Shown here one piece after another: positions 37,930 to 45,494 of a stretch of DNA of 64,000 nt; position 1 is the first letter of the stretch; every line of letters begins with the position of its first letter. Made by a program: the position numbers and the translations under genes. The stretch is taken from assembly GCF_016901015.1 (NCBI RefSeq), contig NZ_JAFEUP010000001.1:372001-436000 (forward strand), read 5' to 3'. Under the pieces are notes generated by a model that was not told where the DNA came from, made no database searches, and was given only the letters and a program-made list of their open reading frames with translations. This DNA comes from Zestomonas insulae. Lineage in GTDB: Bacteria > Pseudomonadota > Gammaproteobacteria > Pseudomonadales > Pseudomonadaceae.

Positions 37930-38447
37930 TCCGCCACCAGTGTCAGGCAGTGCAGCATGGCTTGCGCCATGTACTTCTTGACCATGCGTTCGGAAACGCC
38001 GAGCTTGTCGGCGATCACCGCGTAGGTCAGGCCGTCGAGCTGAGCCATGAGGAACGCGTCGCGCACCTTGCTCGGCAGGCGCCGCAACATGGCGTCGATC
38101 TCCAGCAGCGTGGCCATGATCAGCTCGCGCTCTTCCGGTGACGGCGCGTAGTGGGTGGCCTGCTGGGCCAGCGATTCCAGGTAGGCGCGTTCGATCGCCA
38201 GGCGCCGCCAGTGATTGACCAGCAACGAGTGGGCGATGGTGGAGAGGTAGGCGCGCGGATCGCGGACCGGCGAGAGGTCGCGCTCCTTGCTCAGTACGCG
38301 GAGGAAGGTGTCCTGCGCCAGGTCGGCAGCGCTCTGCGTGCAGCCCATGCGCCGCCACAACCAGCCATGCAGCCAGCCGTGGTGATCGAGGTAGAGCTGC
38401 TGAAGCGCGTGCTGCTGAGGAGCGGCAGTGACTGCCATGGGAAACAT
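37926..38447 (-). CDS. ECF sigma factor, FecI/PvdS-type iron-starvation group
   Basis: 173 residues. Region 2 is seen in LYLDHHGWLHGWLWRRMGCT followed by AADLAQDTFLRVL, and region 4 in LPSKVRDAFLMAQLDGLTYA followed by VIADKLGVSERMVKKYMAQA. This is the sigma of the surface-signalling triad with the FecR protein and TonB receptor downstream. A second ATG at 38438 is possible. A Fur-box-like site lies 24-42 bp upstream, so iron starvation should induce it. Confidence 0.93.
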   Translation of the reverse strand: MFPMAVTAAPQQHALQQLYLDHHGWLHGWLWRRMGCTQSAADLAQDTFLRVLSKERDLSPVRDPRAYLSTIAHSLLVNHWRRLAIERAYLESLAQQATHYAPSPEERELIMATLLEIDAMLRRLPSKVRDAFLMAQLDGLTYAVIADKLGVSERMVKKYMAQAMLHCLTLVAE

Positions 38448-38470
38448 CCGCTATCTGGCGACAATAAGTC

Positions 38471-38489
38471 GCAAATAGTAATGCTTCTC
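38471..38489. promoter_or_regulatory. Candidate Fur box before the ECF sigma gene
   Basis: GCAAATAGTAATGCTTCTC matches the Pseudomonas Fur-box pattern (GCAAATGATAATCATTCTC) at about 15 of 19 positions. It lies just upstream of the sigma gene, as in known fecI-type operons. Confidence 0.6.
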
Positions 38490-38512
38490 AAATATGGATT
38501 GCCAGCGAAACG

Positions 38513-39112
38513 TCAGAGATTGATCGGTCGCCGGCCGTTCAGGGCATGGGCCAGCGTGCCGCCATCCACCAGCTCCAGCTCGCCGCCTAGCGGCATGCCG
38601 TGGGCGATGCGCGAAGCGATCACGCCCTTGCTGGCGAGCATCTGGGCAATGTAGTGGGCGGTGGCCTCACCCTCGACCGTCGGGTTGGTGGCTAGGATCA
38701 CTTCGGTGAAGGCCGACTCGTCGATGCGCTTGAGCAGCTCGGGAATGCCGATCGCCTCCGGCCCCAGGCCATCCAGCGGCGACAGATGCCCCTTGAGCAC
38801 GAAGTAGCGGCCGCGATAGCCGGTCTGCTCCACAGCATGCACATCCATCGGCCCTTCGACGACACACAGCAGGCTGTCGTCGCGACGCGGGTCGAGGCAC
38901 AGGCCGCAGACATCCTCTTCGCTCAGCGTGCGGCAACGCTGGCAATGACCCACCCCCTCCATCGCCAGCGCCAGCGCCTGCGACAGACGCATGCCGCCAC
39001 TGCGATCGCGCTCGAGCAGCTGCAGCGCCATGCGCTGGGCAGTCTTCTGCCCGACGCCAGGCAGTACACGCAGCGAGTCGATCAGTTGGCGGATCAGGGG
39101 GCTGAAGCTCAT
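38513..39112 (-). CDS. recR: Recombination mediator RecR
   Basis: Part of the RecFOR pathway that loads RecA on gapped DNA. 199 residues from ATG 39112 ([20 protein letters not shown]). Helix-hairpin-helix [13 protein letters not shown], zinc finger [16 protein letters not shown], Toprim domain [15 protein letters not shown], and the C-terminal [17 protein letters not shown]. It is the last gene of dnaX-ybaB-recR, but is separated from ybaB by a 129-bp inverted-repeat element plus about 105 bp, and has no good ribosome binding site. Confidence 0.97.
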   Translation of the reverse strand: MSFSPLIRQLIDSLRVLPGVGQKTAQRMALQLLERDRSGGMRLSQALALAMEGVGHCQRCRTLSEEDVCGLCLDPRRDDSLLCVVEGPMDVHAVEQTGYRGRYFVLKGHLSPLDGLGPEAIGIPELLKRIDESAFTEVILATNPTVEGEATAHYIAQMLASKGVIASRIAHGMPLGGELELVDGGTLAHALNGRRPINL

Positions 39113-39217
39113 GGGTGGCACTCAAGCAGGCTGGGGACGGGGAACCGCTCATATCGAGGGCGGCGTAGGTGAACGATGGGTATCGCTTTGCTCGACCCAT
39201 CCAAGCCACTGCAGCGC

Positions 39218-39346
39218 GTTAGGGCTGTTCAACCGCTGTGCAGAGCAAGGCGCAAGGCGGCACGGGCACCGGAGTTTACTGGTGTAAATGAGGATGCCCG
39301 GGCCGCCTCGCAACGCTGCTATGTGCAGCGGATGGACAGCACCAAC
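39218..39346. repeat. Near-palindromic 129-bp element between ybaB and recR
   Basis: Two arms of about 60 nt form an imperfect inverted repeat centred near 39282 (core GTTTACTGGTGTAAAT). Left-arm blocks such as CCGCTG (39233-39238) and AGGCGGC (39255-39261) pair with CAGCGG and GCCGCCT on the right. The right end directly abuts the ybaB stop codon at 39347. It encodes nothing and resembles the non-autonomous intergenic elements scattered in Pseudomonas genomes. Confidence 0.65.
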
Positions 39347-39673
39347 TCAGAACGGCAGTTTGAAGCCCGGGGGCAGTTGCATGCCTGCAGTCATGCCGGA
39401 CATCTTGTCCTGGCTATTCGCCTCGATCTTGCGCACCGCGTCGTTCACCGCAGCGGCAATCAGGTCTTCGAGGATTTCCTTGTCTTCCTGCATCAGGCTG
39501 TCGTCGAGGCTGATGCGCTTGACGTCGTGACGACCGTTCATCACCACGCTGACCAGGCCGGCGCCGGACTGGCCGGTGACTTCGGCGTTCGCCAGCTCTT
39601 CCTGCATCTTCTGCATCTTTTCCTGCATCTGCTGCGCCTGCTTCATCAGGCCGGCCATGCCACCTTTCATCAT
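39347..39673 (-). CDS. YbaB/EbfC nucleoid-associated protein
   Basis: 108-residue DNA-binding protein (YbaB/EbfC family) that acts as a homodimer on the nucleoid. N-terminal helical part ([20 protein letters not shown]) and a central beta region ([20 protein letters not shown]). It lies 15 nt after dnaX and is in the classic dnaX-ybaB-recR order. Its stop codon touches the inverted-repeat element. Confidence 0.95.
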   Translation of the reverse strand: MMKGGMAGLMKQAQQMQEKMQKMQEELANAEVTGQSGAGLVSVVMNGRHDVKRISLDDSLMQEDKEILEDLIAAAVNDAVRKIEANSQDKMSGMTAGMQLPPGFKLPF

Positions 39674-39688
39674 GATTGCGTTCCTCGG

Positions 39689-41797
39689 TTAACTAGGAAT
39701 ATCGACGGGTTCAATGCTGTCGTCGCGGATCACCGCGGCGAACTGCTGAATCATCTGTTGCACCAGCGGATCGTTGTGGATCGACGCCTCGGCACTGCGC
39801 TGGCGGTCGGCACGCTTGCGTGCGGCGGCCTGCGCCGGGGTTTCCTGCTCGGGCTTGCGCAGCTCGATCTCGAGCTTGAGCGAACGACCATGGTACTGGC
39901 TCAGCGCGTCGTTCAAACGCCGCTGCTGGGTGGCGTTGAACAGCGCCCCCTGAGCCGGATCGAGGTGCAGGAACCAGGTATCGCCGTCCACCGCGACCAG
40001 CGTGCAGTTGGCGCCGATGCTGCCGGTCAGGCCGCTGATGCCCAGTCGCGGGAACAGGTCGAGCCATTCCGCGGCGAGACCGGTGGCCGGTTGCACGGCC
40101 GGCAGTACTTCCGGCTCGGCGGCGACCGGCGTGTCGGCGCTGGAGAAATCGTAGTCGTAGGATTCGGCGTCGGCTTCGTAGTAGTCGTACTCGCCCGCTG
40201 GCGGCTCGTCATCGTCGCTCTCTTCAGTCGCGGCGACCGCTGCAGCTGGCACCGCAGCAGGCACAACTGCCGGCTCTGCACTGGCGACCTCGGCCTGCGG
40301 CGCGGGCTCAGGCGCTGCCACCGGCGCTACGGATTCGGCGACGGCGGCCGGCTCAGCAACCACGCTCAGCTCGGGCACTACTGCTGGCTGAGGAGCGGTG
40401 TCGACCACCGCTTTCGGCGCTTCCCAGGGCAGATCGATCGGCGGCTCGGCGGCGACCGGCGCAGCGCTGACGGCGTTGATGCTCGCTGGCGGCGGCACCG
40501 GCGCAACGGGTGCGGCAACGACTGGCGCGGCCACCACAGCCGGCGCCACCGGCGCAGCAGCAACCGGTGCAGGAGCAGGAGCAGCAACGGGAACAGCAGC
40601 AACGCTAGCCGGCGCTGCCACGGCAGCGCCAGCCACTGGGTTATTTGAGGAATCAGCCGTGGCCTTGCTGATTCCCAGATCCTTTAAAGGTGATCTCGGT
40701 GCGCTCTCGGCGTCACCGGGGCGGAACGCCAGCATGCGCAGCAGCACCATCTCGAAGCCGCTACGTGGGTCCGGTGCCAGCGGCAGGTCGCGCCGGCCGA
40801 TCAGGCCCATCTGGTAATAGAACTGCACATCCTCGGCCGGCAGCGCCTGGGCCAGCGCCAGCACCTTGTCGCGGTCACCCTGGCCGTTGTCCACCGCTTC
40901 CGGCAGCGCCTGGGCCACCGCCACGCGGTGCAGCACATTGAGCATCTCGGCCAGCAGGCCATTCCAGTCCGGCCCCTGTTCGGCCAGCTGGCGGATCGCC
41001 TCGAGCATGGCCCGCGCGTCGCCTTCAATCAGCGCATGCAGCGCGCCATACACCTGGCCGTGATCCAGCGTACCGAGCATGGCGCGCACGTCGGCGGCCA
41101 GCACGCGGCCTTCACCGAAGGCAATCGCCTGGTCGGTCAGGCTCATGGCGTCGCGCATCGAGCCATCGGCGGCACGCCCGAGCAGCCACAGGGCATCTTC
41201 CTCGAACGGCACGCTTTCGGCGTTGAGCACGTGGGTCAGGTGCTCGACGACGCGCTCCGGCGGCATGTTCTTCAGCGAGAACTGCAGGCAGCGCGACAGG
41301 ATGGTGACCGGCAGCTTCTGCGGATCGGTGGTCGCCAGCAGGAACTTGACGTGCGGTGGCGGCTCTTCGAGGGTCTTCAGCAGCGCGTTGAACGAGTGCG
41401 TGGAAAGCATGTGCACTTCGTCGATCAGGTAGACCTTGTAGCGCCCGCGGGTCGGTGCGTACTGCACGTTGTCGAGCAGTTCGCGGGTGTCCTCGACCTT
41501 GGTGCGGCTGGCGGCGTCGACCTCGATCAGGTCGACGAAGCGCCCCTCGTCGATCTCCCGGCACACCGAACACTGGCCGCACGGCGTCGAGCTGATGCCC
41601 GTTTCGCAGTTCAGGCACTTGGCAATGATCCGCGCGATGGTGGTCTTGCCCACCCCGCGGGTGCCGGTAAACAGATAGGCGTGGTGCAGGCGCTGGCTAT
41701 CCAGGGCGTTGATCAGGGCCTTGAGCACATGCGCCTGGCCGACCATCTCGCGGAAGGTGCGCGGGCGCCATTTACGTGCAAGGACCTGATAACTCAT
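39689..41797 (-). CDS. dnaX: DNA polymerase III subunits tau/gamma, DnaX
   Basis: Clamp-loader ATPase that couples polymerase cores to DnaB. 702 residues from ATG 41797 (MSYQVLARKWRPRTFREMVG). Walker A GTRGVGKTT near residue 43, four-Cys zinc module (CLNCETG, CGQCSVC), Walker B LIDEVHML, sensor 1 LLATTDP. Domain III ends near residue 372; then comes a long Ala/Val/Pro-rich linker (about 380-560) and the tau-specific C-terminus that binds polymerase and helicase. A -1 frameshift signal at codons 370-372 could make a 381-residue gamma form. The open frame to 41902 is upstream noise. Confidence 0.97.
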   Translation of the reverse strand: MSYQVLARKWRPRTFREMVGQAHVLKALINALDSQRLHHAYLFTGTRGVGKTTIARIIAKCLNCETGISSTPCGQCSVCREIDEGRFVDLIEVDAASRTKVEDTRELLDNVQYAPTRGRYKVYLIDEVHMLSTHSFNALLKTLEEPPPHVKFLLATTDPQKLPVTILSRCLQFSLKNMPPERVVEHLTHVLNAESVPFEEDALWLLGRAADGSMRDAMSLTDQAIAFGEGRVLAADVRAMLGTLDHGQVYGALHALIEGDARAMLEAIRQLAEQGPDWNGLLAEMLNVLHRVAVAQALPEAVDNGQGDRDKVLALAQALPAEDVQFYYQMGLIGRRDLPLAPDPRSGFEMVLLRMLAFRPGDAESAPRSPLKDLGISKATADSSNNPVAGAAVAAPASVAAVPVAAPAPAPVAAAPVAPAVVAAPVVAAPVAPVPPPASINAVSAAPVAAEPPIDLPWEAPKAVVDTAPQPAVVPELSVVAEPAAVAESVAPVAAPEPAPQAEVASAEPAVVPAAVPAAAVAATEESDDDEPPAGEYDYYEADAESYDYDFSSADTPVAAEPEVLPAVQPATGLAAEWLDLFPRLGISGLTGSIGANCTLVAVDGDTWFLHLDPAQGALFNATQQRRLNDALSQYHGRSLKLEIELRKPEQETPAQAAARKRADRQRSAEASIHNDPLVQQMIQQFAAVIRDDSIEPVDIPS
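40649..40688 (-). promoter_or_regulatory. Candidate programmed -1 frameshift site in dnaX
   Basis: On the coding strand T TTA AAG (40688-40682, codons 370-372) is a canonical X XXY YYZ slippery heptamer. After a 6-nt spacer comes GGAATCAGC (40675-40667), a 9-nt loop, and GCTGATTCC (40657-40649), a perfect 9-bp hairpin. After a -1 slip the frame reads nine codons (GSGNQQGHG) and stops at TGA (40655-40653) inside the hairpin. Confidence 0.7.
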
Positions 41798-41949
41798 GGA
41801 AAAACCATCGCGGGTAGGATGCGGAAGTCGGCTCATCCTAGCGGAGCAAGGGGCAAAATGCACCCGCCGTGCGCAACCGCAGGCGGCACGCGGTCGCCGC
41901 ATCGACTAGGTTTGCCAGTACCCCCATGGCACCGCGGATGGATCGACTG

Positions 41950-43047
41950 ATGACTGCCAAAGCCCTCGCCGCTGGCGACGCCGCTCCCTGGTTCCACTGC
42001 CGCAGTCGAGTCAATCCGCGCTACACCTTCGATACGGCCGCCGGCCGTTACATCGTGCTGCACTTTTTCGGCACGGCGGCGCGACCGCAGGCGGCCGAGT
42101 TGCTCCACGACTTCCAGCGCATTCGCCCGCTGTTCGATGACCAACACGCCAGCTTCTTCGGCGTCTCGATGGACCCGGCGGACGAACAGTTGCAGCGCGT
42201 CAACGACGCCGTGCCGGGCATCCGCTACTTCTGGGACTTCGACGGTGTGGTCAGCCGCCTGTATGGCGCGCTGGCAGAGGACCACGCCTACCAGCCGCTG
42301 ACCTACATCCTCGACCCGCGCCTGCGCATTCTCGCCATCCTGCCGATCAATACGGTTGCGGGGCATGTCGACATGGTCCGCGACATCCTGCGCCGCCTGC
42401 CGCGTAGCGCCCCACCCGCCCCGGCGCTCGCCCAGGCGCCGGTGCTGGTGGTACCGCGCATCCTTGAGGCCGAGCTGTGCCAGCAATTGATCGAGGTCTA
42501 TGAACAGCACGGCGGCGAGGAGTCCGGCTTCATGCAGGAGCGCAACGGCCTGACCGTCACGGTGCACGGCCACCGCCACAAGCGTCGCCGCGACCACCAC
42601 CTGCAAGACCTCGCACTACGCGACGCGGTGCTGGTGCGCTTGCGCCGCCGGCTGGTGCCGGAGGTGCTGAAAGCCTTCCAGTTCTCCGCGACCTACATCG
42701 AGCGCATGCTGGTGGCCTGCTACGACAGCGCCGAAGGCGGCCATTTCCGCGCGCACCGCGACAACACCACCAAAGGCACGGCACACCGACGCTTCGCCGT
42801 CTCGCTGTTCCTCAATACGGGCGGCTATGAAGGCGGCCTGCTGCGTTTCCCAGAGTTCGGCAACAGCCTGTACAGCGCACCAACCGGTGGCGCCGTGGTG
42901 TTTTCCTGCTCGCTGCTGCATGAAGCAACACCGGTGACCCAGGGCAAACGCTACATGTTCCTGCCGTTTCTCTACGACGACGACGCCAAGCGCGTGCGCG
43001 ACGCAAACCAGCAGTATCTGGAAGACAACGGGAAGGCGCTCCCATAA
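41950..43047 (+). CDS. Peroxiredoxin-like / 2OG-Fe(II) oxygenase fusion protein
   Basis: 365 residues from ATG 41950 (ATG codons at 41926 and 41938 are also in frame). The N-terminal 150 residues have the AhpC/TSA thioredoxin fold (YIVLHFFGTAARPQAAELLH, then SFFGVSMDPADEQ), but the peroxidatic Cys position reads ARPQA, so it is probably inactive as a peroxidase. The C-terminal part is a prolyl-4-hydroxylase-type 2-oxoglutarate oxygenase with Fe ligands H269, D271 (FRAHRDN) and H324 (SLLHEATPV) and a 2OG-binding Arg334. A protein or metabolite hydroxylase; target unknown. Confidence 0.88.
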   Translation: MTAKALAAGDAAPWFHCRSRVNPRYTFDTAAGRYIVLHFFGTAARPQAAELLHDFQRIRPLFDDQHASFFGVSMDPADEQLQRVNDAVPGIRYFWDFDGVVSRLYGALAEDHAYQPLTYILDPRLRILAILPINTVAGHVDMVRDILRRLPRSAPPAPALAQAPVLVVPRILEAELCQQLIEVYEQHGGEESGFMQERNGLTVTVHGHRHKRRRDHHLQDLALRDAVLVRLRRRLVPEVLKAFQFSATYIERMLVACYDSAEGGHFRAHRDNTTKGTAHRRFAVSLFLNTGGYEGGLLRFPEFGNSLYSAPTGGAVVFSCSLLHEATPVTQGKRYMFLPFLYDDDAKRVRDANQQYLEDNGKALP

Positions 43048-43163
43048 GCCGCGCAGCGCGCGTTGGGCAACAACAGTAAAGGGCGGTAGACGCGCAGATC
43101 ACTCGGTGCACCGCTGGACGCGGGCAGAGTGCATCAGAAGAAATTGCTAGGGCAGAAATGGAG

Positions 43164-43272
43164 GTGGCCCCATCAGCCACACCCCGGCACACAATGTCAC
43201 CGCTGCGGCTGCTCCCTTCCGGGCCTGACCGGGTTCACGGCTGATCGTTGCGGGGGGACCGATGGAGCCACC
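43164..43272 (-). ncRNA. ffs: Signal recognition particle 4.5S RNA
   Basis: The transcript carries the SRP domain IV signature GGTCAGGCCCGGAAGGGAGC followed by AGCC, binding site of Ffh. The ends pair: GGTGGCTCC at the 5' end (43272) with GGGGCCACC at the 3' end (43164), closing the long hairpin. About 109 nt, normal for 4.5S RNA. The ends are judged from pairing only. Confidence 0.93.
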
Positions 43273-43422
43273 ATAACGCTGCCCGCCTGGCGGCGAGCCG
43301 CGCCATTGTACCGGCTTATCGACAACTTACAACCGCACCGGCCGATTAAAAACAAGCACTTGCAGCGGACGCAGGCGCACAGCCGACGCCCGCTTTGCCC
43401 AAGTCTCGCGACCGATGATCGC

Positions 43423-44016
43423 CTACAAATGATTGCGCCGAAAGGTGTCCTCGCCCATCGCCGCGATCTGCCCCTCGATCAGCGCCTCGAACGGCGCCAG
43501 CAGCGGCGCGAAATCGCGCGGCGCCTCGACGATCTCCAGCGCCACGACGATCGCCTCCAGCGTCGACAGCGCGCCCTCGGCCGGCGCCTTGCGCAGCCGA
43601 TAGCGCGAACTCAGGCCGTCCGGCAGGCTGACCCGCGGCAGCGCGTCGAGCAGCGGATTGCAGTGCAGCAGCTTGCGCGCCTTGCGCCAGGTGCCGTCCG
43701 GTACCACCAGCAGCAACGGCTCGTCCACCTGCGCCGCGTGCGCGGCGAGCGGCTGCGCCTGCTCACCGGGAAACAGCAGGCAGGCCCGGTAGCCCGGTTG
43801 TGCGAGGCGCGTGGCCAGGTCGTCGAAGCGCTCGCCGACCACCAGTTCAGCGTTGCGCAGGCCCAGCGCGGCCAGACGTGCGGTGTTCAGCGCGTGGCGG
43901 GTTTCGCTGGGGTGCTGGAGGATCAGCAGGCGAGTGCGGCTGTCCAGGCTGGGGATCAGCGCGCACAGGCAATGCTCGAGCGGACGGGTACAACGGGGAC
44001 AAGACGGGCGTGACAT
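43423..44016 (-). CDS. DTW-domain tRNA-uridine aminocarboxypropyltransferase (TapT-like)
   Basis: 197 residues from ATG 44016 (MSRPSCPRCTRPLEHCLC), with GGAGA upstream. The N-terminal Cys cluster CPRCTRPLEHCLC and the DTW-type motif DGTWRKARKL define the family; E. coli TapT (YfiP) makes acp3U47 in tRNA from SAM. Also typical: ILQHPSETRHALNTARLA and LLFPGEQA. The frame extending to 44295 is a shadow of the next gene. It is divergent from the SRPBCC gene with a 60-bp gap. Confidence 0.9.
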   Translation of the reverse strand: MSRPSCPRCTRPLEHCLCALIPSLDSRTRLLILQHPSETRHALNTARLAALGLRNAELVVGERFDDLATRLAQPGYRACLLFPGEQAQPLAAHAAQVDEPLLLVVPDGTWRKARKLLHCNPLLDALPRVSLPDGLSSRYRLRKAPAEGALSTLEAIVVALEIVEAPRDFAPLLAPFEALIEGQIAAMGEDTFRRNHL

Positions 44017-44076
44017 GGCAATCTCCTGCGCAGCAGTGTGCCACAAGCCCTCCCCCTCGACCCCGGTGAGAACGCC

Positions 44077-44481
44077 ATGCAGCCGCCACTCGACTCCCAG
44101 ACGCTCAGCGTGCACATCCGCCGCGACCCGCACAGCGTGTATGCCTTCACCGCCCAGCCGGAGAATTTCCCGCGGTGGGCCACCGGGCTCGGCAAGGGCC
44201 TGGAACAGGTCGACGGCGAATGGTTCGCCGACACCGCGCAGGGCCGCGTGCGCCTGCGCTTCAGCCCTGCCAATGCGTTCGGGGTGCTCGATCACTACGT
44301 CTACCCGGCGCCCGGCATCGAGATCTACGTGCCGCTGCGGGTGATCGCCAATGGCGACGGCTGCGACGTGGTCTTTACTTTGTTCCGCCAGCCGGACATG
44401 GACGACGCCAGCTTCGCCGCCGATGCCGACTGGGTGCGGCGCGATCTGGAAGCGCTGAAACAGCTACTGGAAAGCCGCTGA
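44077..44481 (+). CDS. SRPBCC (polyketide cyclase/START-like) family protein
   Basis: 134 residues from ATG 44077 (MQPPLDSQTLSVHIRRDPHS). The START-like helix-grip pattern is seen in HSVYAFTAQPENFPRWATGL and a long C-terminal helix (ADADWVRRDLEALKQLLES). Such proteins bind small hydrophobic ligands; function here unknown. It precedes the GST gene by 30 nt on the same strand, so they may be cotranscribed. Confidence 0.82.
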   Translation: MQPPLDSQTLSVHIRRDPHSVYAFTAQPENFPRWATGLGKGLEQVDGEWFADTAQGRVRLRFSPANAFGVLDHYVYPAPGIEIYVPLRVIANGDGCDVVFTLFRQPDMDDASFAADADWVRRDLEALKQLLESR

Positions 44482-44511
44482 CCGCCCCAAGACCACCGCC
44501 CAGGAGTCGCG

Positions 44512-45180
44512 ATGATCACTGTCCACCACCTCAACAACTCCCGCTCGCAGCGCGTGCTCTGGCTGCTGGAAGAACTCGAGCTGCCCTACCAGATCCAGTT
44601 TTACCAGCGCGACCCGAAGACCATGCTGGCGCCGCCGGAGTTGCGCGCCGTGCATCCGCTGGGCAAGTCACCGGTGATCAGCGACGGGGAACTGGTGCTG
44701 GCCGAGTCGGGGGCGATCATCGAGTACCTGATCGAACGCTACGGCAACGGCCGCCTGCAGCCGGCCGACGCCGGCGAGCGTCTGCTGTATCGCTACTGGC
44801 TGCACTATGCCGAGGGTTCGGCGATGCCGCCGCTGCTGCTCAAGCTGGTGTTCGACCGCATTGAGCAGGGCCCGCTACCGTTCTTCATCCGGCCGATCGC
44901 CAAGGCCATCGCCGGCAAGGCGAAGAGCAGCTTCATCCAGCCGCAGATCAATCAGCACCTCGCCTACCTGGAAGGCGCGCTGGCCAGCACCGGCTGGTTT
45001 GCCGGCGCCGCGTTCAGCGCCGCCGATATCCAGATGAGTTTTCCGCTGGAGGCCGCGCAGGCGCGTGGCGGGCTGGACAGCCGCTACCCGCGCCTCTGCG
45101 AGTTCCTAGAACGCATCCATGCGCGCCCGGCCTACCAGCGCGCCCTGGCCCAGGGCGGGCCGTTCGACCTGCTGCACTGA
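44512..45180 (+). CDS. Glutathione S-transferase
   Basis: 222-residue cytosolic GST. Thioredoxin-fold N-terminal domain (MITVHHLNNSRSQRVLWLLE; the Ser in NNSRSQ is the likely glutathione-activating residue), glutathione-gamma-Glu site LAESGAIIEYLIERYG, and a helical C-terminal domain with ASTGWFAGAAFSAADIQMSF. It ends immediately before the stop of the convergent emfourin-like gene. Confidence 0.92.
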   Translation: MITVHHLNNSRSQRVLWLLEELELPYQIQFYQRDPKTMLAPPELRAVHPLGKSPVISDGELVLAESGAIIEYLIERYGNGRLQPADAGERLLYRYWLHYAEGSAMPPLLLKLVFDRIEQGPLPFFIRPIAKAIAGKAKSSFIQPQINQHLAYLEGALASTGWFAGAAFSAADIQMSFPLEAAQARGGLDSRYPRLCEFLERIHARPAYQRALAQGGPFDLLH

Positions 45181-45477
45181 TCAGTCGAGGCCCTGCGGTC
45201 GCGCGCGCTGCTTGAGGTAGCCAACCAGCAGGCGCGCCGAGGACGGCACGCTGCGCTCATCGAAAGACACCGACAGCTGGCGCTCGCCCTCGATGGTGAT
45301 TTCGTACTGGTTGAGATCGCGGGCGGCGGCGGAAAAGCTCTGCCCGGCGACCAGCCCGCTCTCGCGCACCAGGCGCTCGAGTTCCTGGGCGTCGTCCTGG
45401 CCGAGGTCGGCGGTGTCCAGCACGCAGCCCTTCACCGCCCCCACGAAGCCACCGGATTGCACGAAACGCACCTTCAT
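45181..45477 (-). CDS. Emfourin-type protealysin inhibitor
   Basis: 98 residues. The start MKVRFVQSGGFVGAVKGCVL and the layout match emfourin, a protein inhibitor of protealysin-like M4 peptidases, which is usually encoded beside its protease. No signal peptide. It lies 17 nt downstream of the M4 peptidase gene on the same strand, so they form an operon. Function is inferred from family and position. Confidence 0.82.
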   Translation of the reverse strand: MKVRFVQSGGFVGAVKGCVLDTADLGQDDAQELERLVRESGLVAGQSFSAAARDLNQYEITIEGERQLSVSFDERSVPSSARLLVGYLKQRARPQGLD

Positions 45478-45494
45478 CGTCTGTCCTCGTCGGG

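Noticed and set aside
39176..40648. 490-codon open frame on the plus strand
   Set aside because: Covers the inverted-repeat element, ybaB and the low-complexity dnaX linker in antisense; no recognisable domain.
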